Shown piece after piece: positions 62,004 to 64,000 of a stretch of 64,000 bases of DNA. The notes below the pieces were generated by a model, which had not been told where the DNA came from, made no database searches, and saw nothing but the letters and a program-made list of their open reading frames with translations. The stretch comes from Microtetraspora fusca. Its GTDB lineage: Bacteria; Actinomycetota; Actinomycetes; Streptosporangiales; Streptosporangiaceae. Numbering within the stretch: the first letter of the stretch is position 1; each line of letters begins with the position of its first letter. The translations under genes and the position numbers were made by a program. Location: contig NZ_BBYK01000038.1 of the NCBI RefSeq assembly GCF_001570365.1, forward strand, positions 106,201 through 170,200, in the 5' to 3' direction.

Positions 62004-62020
62004 GTGGATGAGTCCTCGGG

Positions 62021-62087
62021 GGGTTGTCCCGCAATCCCATTACATGTCACGAAATCGCGGGGGATTTCGGGTCAAGCGCGACAACCC
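62021..62087. promoter_or_regulatory. Nested dyads in the glycosyltransferase leader
   Basis: GGGTTGTC (62021-62028) is complementary to GACAACCC (62080-62087); three further bases match with one mismatch. Inside, CGAAAT (62050-62055) pairs with ATTTCG (62064-62069). Such a cruciform-like leader, 18-84 bases before the start, could be an operator or attenuator. Confidence 0.4.
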
Positions 62088-62130
62088 TACGGCACCCCAC
62101 GCCGAACCGATCAAACCGAGAGCACTAATC

Positions 62131-62169
62131 GTCGGCGGGGTCACGCGCCAACCGCGTGACCCCGCCGAC
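62131..62169 (-). terminator. Strong hairpin terminator of whiB
   Basis: Perfect 17-bp stem (GTCGGCGGGGTCACGCG at 62131-62147 against 62153-62169, 5-base loop) directly after the whiB stop at 62170. No T tract follows. Confidence 0.8.
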
Positions 62170-62427
62170 TCACACCGCCTGGCGCTTGATCCTGCGCCGC
62201 TCCCGCTCCGACAGCCCACCCCAGATGCCGAACCGCTCGTCGTGTTCGAGCGCGTACTCAAGGCACTCCGCTCTCACCTCGCACGAGCGGCACACCTTCT
62301 TGGCCTCGCGGGTGGAGCCACCCTTCTCCGGAAAGAACGCCTCCGGGTCGGTCTGAGCGCACAGCGCACGCTCTTGCCACCCAAGATCCTCACCGTCGAG
62401 CGCCTGTGCCATGACCTGCTCGGCCAT
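62170..62427 (-). CDS. whiB: WhiB-family iron-sulfur regulator
   Basis: WhiB protein of 85 residues. Four cysteines (Cys23, 46, 49, 55) bind a [4Fe-4S] cluster; the GIWGG turn and basic helix (ERERRRIKRQAV) are at the C-terminus. Together with the neighbourhood (phosphomannomutase, DUF3499) this matches WhiB/WhmD, required with WhiA for sporulation septation in streptomycetes and for cell division in mycobacteria. ATG at 62427 after GGGAGG. Confidence 0.93.
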   Translation of the reverse strand: MAEQVMAQALDGEDLGWQERALCAQTDPEAFFPEKGGSTREAKKVCRSCEVRAECLEYALEHDERFGIWGGLSERERRRIKRQAV

Positions 62428-62618
62428 TGCACACCTCCCTGTCGCTCGCCAGCCCACAATGGAGCCCCCCATGGAACGCCTTCCTGGTTACCCAGTTATT
62501 GGAAGGCGTAACAACATGTCTGTAATTACACGCGCGTGTCGCGTGTGGCGTCAAGCGGCATACCGATACCCGGGGAAAGACCTGCTTGCCCCGGTTCGCG
62601 ACCCTTGTGTTAGCCGTA

Positions 62619-64000
62619 TCAGCGTTGGGAACCGTACCAGGGGGCCTGCGGGTCAGATCCGTGACCTGCCTGCTCTGTGCTCACACCTTCCTCAAGCTTT
62701 GCCTGCGACCGCTCGGGAGCGTAGATCGCGGTCGGATCGATGGTGTCCTCGCGACGCGACGGCCCGCTGATCGGGTCCCCCTGATAGAGGTTGGCGTCGA
62801 AACGCATGGTCTGGTCGCTCGGGGCGGAGTATCGGGAGGGCTCGGGCGTCTGGGAGTGTCCGAGCGGGTTGTCGTAGTAGTCGGGATAGTCCTGGGGCGC
62901 GGTCTGGGAACCCGCGTAGTCCACCGGCTGGGAGTGCTGCTGGTAGTTCTGCGCCTGCTGGTAGGCCGCGGCGAGCTGCTGCTCCCTCGGGTCCACGCCC
63001 GGCTCGTACGGCCGGGACGGGTCGAAGGCGGTGGCCGGCTGCTCGAACGAGGAACCCTGGTCGGCCCCCTGCCCGCCGAAATGGCCGCCCTGGTAGCCGG
63101 CGAACGCCCCCTGGCCCTGCTGGCCGTACGGCTGCTCGGCCTGCTGGCCCTGCTGGCCGTACGGCTGCTCCGCCTGATGGCCCTGCTGACCGTACGGCTG
63201 CTCCGCCTGCTGGCCCTGCTGACCGTACGGCTGCTCCGCCTGCTGGCCCTGCTGGCCGTACGGCTGCTCCGCCTGCTGGCCCTGCTGACCGTAGGGCTGC
63301 TCGGCCGGGCGGCCGTAGGGCTCCTGCCGGCCGTACGGCTGGGCCTGCTCGGCGGCCGGGTAGCCGGGCTGGTTGAAGCCCTGGTCGGCGTACCCCTGGT
63401 TGGCGTAGCCGGGCGTCTCGACCTGGGGCGCCGGCGGGAACGGGGGGCCGTCCTGCCGGGACCCGAAGGCGCCGTAGCCCGATCCCTCGCCCTGCTGCCC
63501 GGCGTAGCCGTGCTGGTCGAACATCGGACCCTGCGGCGGCTGCGGGTAGCCGCCGGTCTGCTGCGGGAACGCCTGCGGAGCGGGCTGCGCCTGCTGAACG
63601 GGCTGGACGGGCCCGGGCTGGTGGGGCGCCTGCTGCTGGGAGGGCTGCTGGGAGCCGTACGGCACGACCGCGGCGGACGAGGGCTCGCCGGCGTACGTCG
63701 GGGAGTCGGAACCGTAGCCCTGGGCGCCGAATTGACCGGCGGGCTGGGGGTCCTGCTGCGGGAACCCCTGGGTCCCCTGCGCGTACCCGTCCTGGTAGCC
63801 CTGGACGGGCGCGTACGGCTCGGCGGGCGAGGGGCTCTGGACCGGCGGCGCGGCGGGGACCGGGGACGGGGAGGCGGGGGCGCCCGGCCCGGCGGCCGCG
63901 GCGGCGAAGGGCTGCTGGTCGTGCTGCGGCCGACCGTACGGGGGCTCCTGCTGGCCGAAGGACGAGTCCTGGGCCTGGCCGAACCCGCCATCCTGGGGGC
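62619..64000 (-). CDS. Q/P/G/Y-rich disordered protein (5' end off window)
   Basis: Open frame on the minus strand that continues past the right edge, so at least 460 residues and no start seen; a GTG at 63665 is internal. It is dominated by Gln, Pro, Gly, Tyr and Ala. From about 63308 to 63111 an 11-residue unit (AEQPYGQQGQQ) is repeated six times. The C-terminal 100 residues are less repetitive, with DQTMRFDAN and DPTAIYAPERS. No domain is recognisable; similar tails occur on actinobacterial membrane proteins and scaffolds such as condensate-forming or cell-division proteins. Function unknown. Confidence 0.7.
   Translation of the reverse strand, partial: PQDGGFGQAQDSSFGQQEPPYGRPQHDQQPFAAAAAGPGAPASPSPVPAAPPVQSPSPAEPYAPVQGYQDGYAQGTQGFPQQDPQPAGQFGAQGYGSDSPTYAGEPSSAAVVPYGSQQPSQQQAPHQPGPVQPVQQAQPAPQAFPQQTGGYPQPPQGPMFDQHGYAGQQGEGSGYGAFGSRQDGPPFPPAPQVETPGYANQGYADQGFNQPGYPAAEQAQPYGRQEPYGRPAEQPYGQQGQQAEQPYGQQGQQAEQPYGQQGQQAEQPYGQQGHQAEQPYGQQGQQAEQPYGQQGQGAFAGYQGGHFGGQGADQGSSFEQPATAFDPSRPYEPGVDPREQQLAAAYQQAQNYQQHSQPVDYAGSQTAPQDYPDYYDNPLGHSQTPEPSRYSAPSDQTMRFDANLYQGDPISGPSRREDTIDPTAIYAPERSQAKLEEGVSTEQAGHGSDPQAPWYGSQR
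63111..63308 (-). repeat. 33-bp coding minisatellite, six copies
   Basis: Six head-to-tail 33-base units, each coding AEQPYGQQGQQ with few changes (one QQ to HQ, last unit GQG). Copies differ mainly at synonymous third positions (GCC or GAC in the Gln/Gly run; CTCGGC or CTCCGC), so the peptide seems selected rather than the DNA being a very recent slippage product. Confidence 0.8.

Noticed and set aside
63111..63308. Regularly spaced repeats suggestive of a CRISPR array
   Set aside because: The 33-bp units are contiguous without spacers and encode an 11-residue peptide in frame.

Overview
The window is about 64 kb of very GC-rich DNA from an actinobacterial chromosome. The mtrA-mtrB-lpqB-comF-(response regulator)-hpf-secA block, the WhiB gene beside phosphomannomutase, DUF3499 and DUF5719 genes, the DasR-type PTS locus, HGxxPAAW, Rv3235 and DUF6912 family proteins and frequent GTG starts point to a mycelial actinomycete. 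Streptosporangiaceae or a near relative (Nonomuraea, Microbispora, Streptosporangium) is my best inference, not a demonstrated identification. The gene set is mostly ordinary chromosomal housekeeping; the only mobile element seen is one IS5-type insertion sequence in a short region of lower GC.

Left third (1-27 kb). The window opens inside a large NAD-glutamate dehydrogenase, then a secreted bicovalent-flavin oxidoreductase, an ABC exporter pair diverging from a two-component pair, acetoacetyl-CoA synthetase, and a LysR / class A serine hydrolase pair that diverges from a MecA-like penicillin-binding protein. Two small HAD phosphatases follow, one of which seems to need an AUC start codon. 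The IS element and an orphan zinc-ribbon-like gene (15.7-17.7 kb) interrupt the core. From 18 to 27 kb lies an N-acetylglucosamine module: NagZ-type lipoprotein glycosidase, Enzyme I, HPr, IIA, IIB, a SIS-domain sugar-phosphate enzyme, a divergent GntR (DasR-like) regulator with a perfect palindromic operator, and the IIC permease. Every phosphotransfer step of the PTS is in this one locus.

Middle (27-48 kb). SecA (with a very strong terminator), an AlkX-type DNA glycosylase, an orphan NarL-type regulator, the ribosome hibernation factor HPF, ComF, LpqB, MtrB and MtrA form the conserved envelope and secretion block. A roughly 209-nt leader in front of hpf is closed by a long-range stem and looks like a structured RNA. 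Divergent from mtrA is a translationally coupled run of a membrane protein, DUF4129, DUF4350, MoxR ATPase and DUF58 genes, with SpoIIM-like and RDD membrane proteins after it.

Right third (48-64 kb). Two different S-adenosylhomocysteine hydrolase paralogues stand in tandem, opposite a MerR regulator with a clear MerR-type dyad between them. Then come a second two-component pair, a cation diffusion facilitator, a sugar-phosphate block (SIS phosphosugar isomerase, a 57-residue Trm112-like protein, phosphomannomutase), DUF3499, a zincin-fold protein without its metal motif, DUF5719, a large membrane glycosyltransferase, WhiB, and the C-terminal part of a Q/P/G/Y-rich disordered protein with an 11-residue repeat that runs off the right edge.

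I saw no tRNA, rRNA, CRISPR array, prophage or biosynthetic cluster. The observations I find most worth checking are the structured leader of hpf, the AUC-start phosphatase with an Asn in its nucleophile position, the antisense C-terminal tail of the penicillin-binding protein, the paired hydrolases with the MerR operator, and the dyad and repeat clusters at 39.5 and 45.2-45.5 kb.
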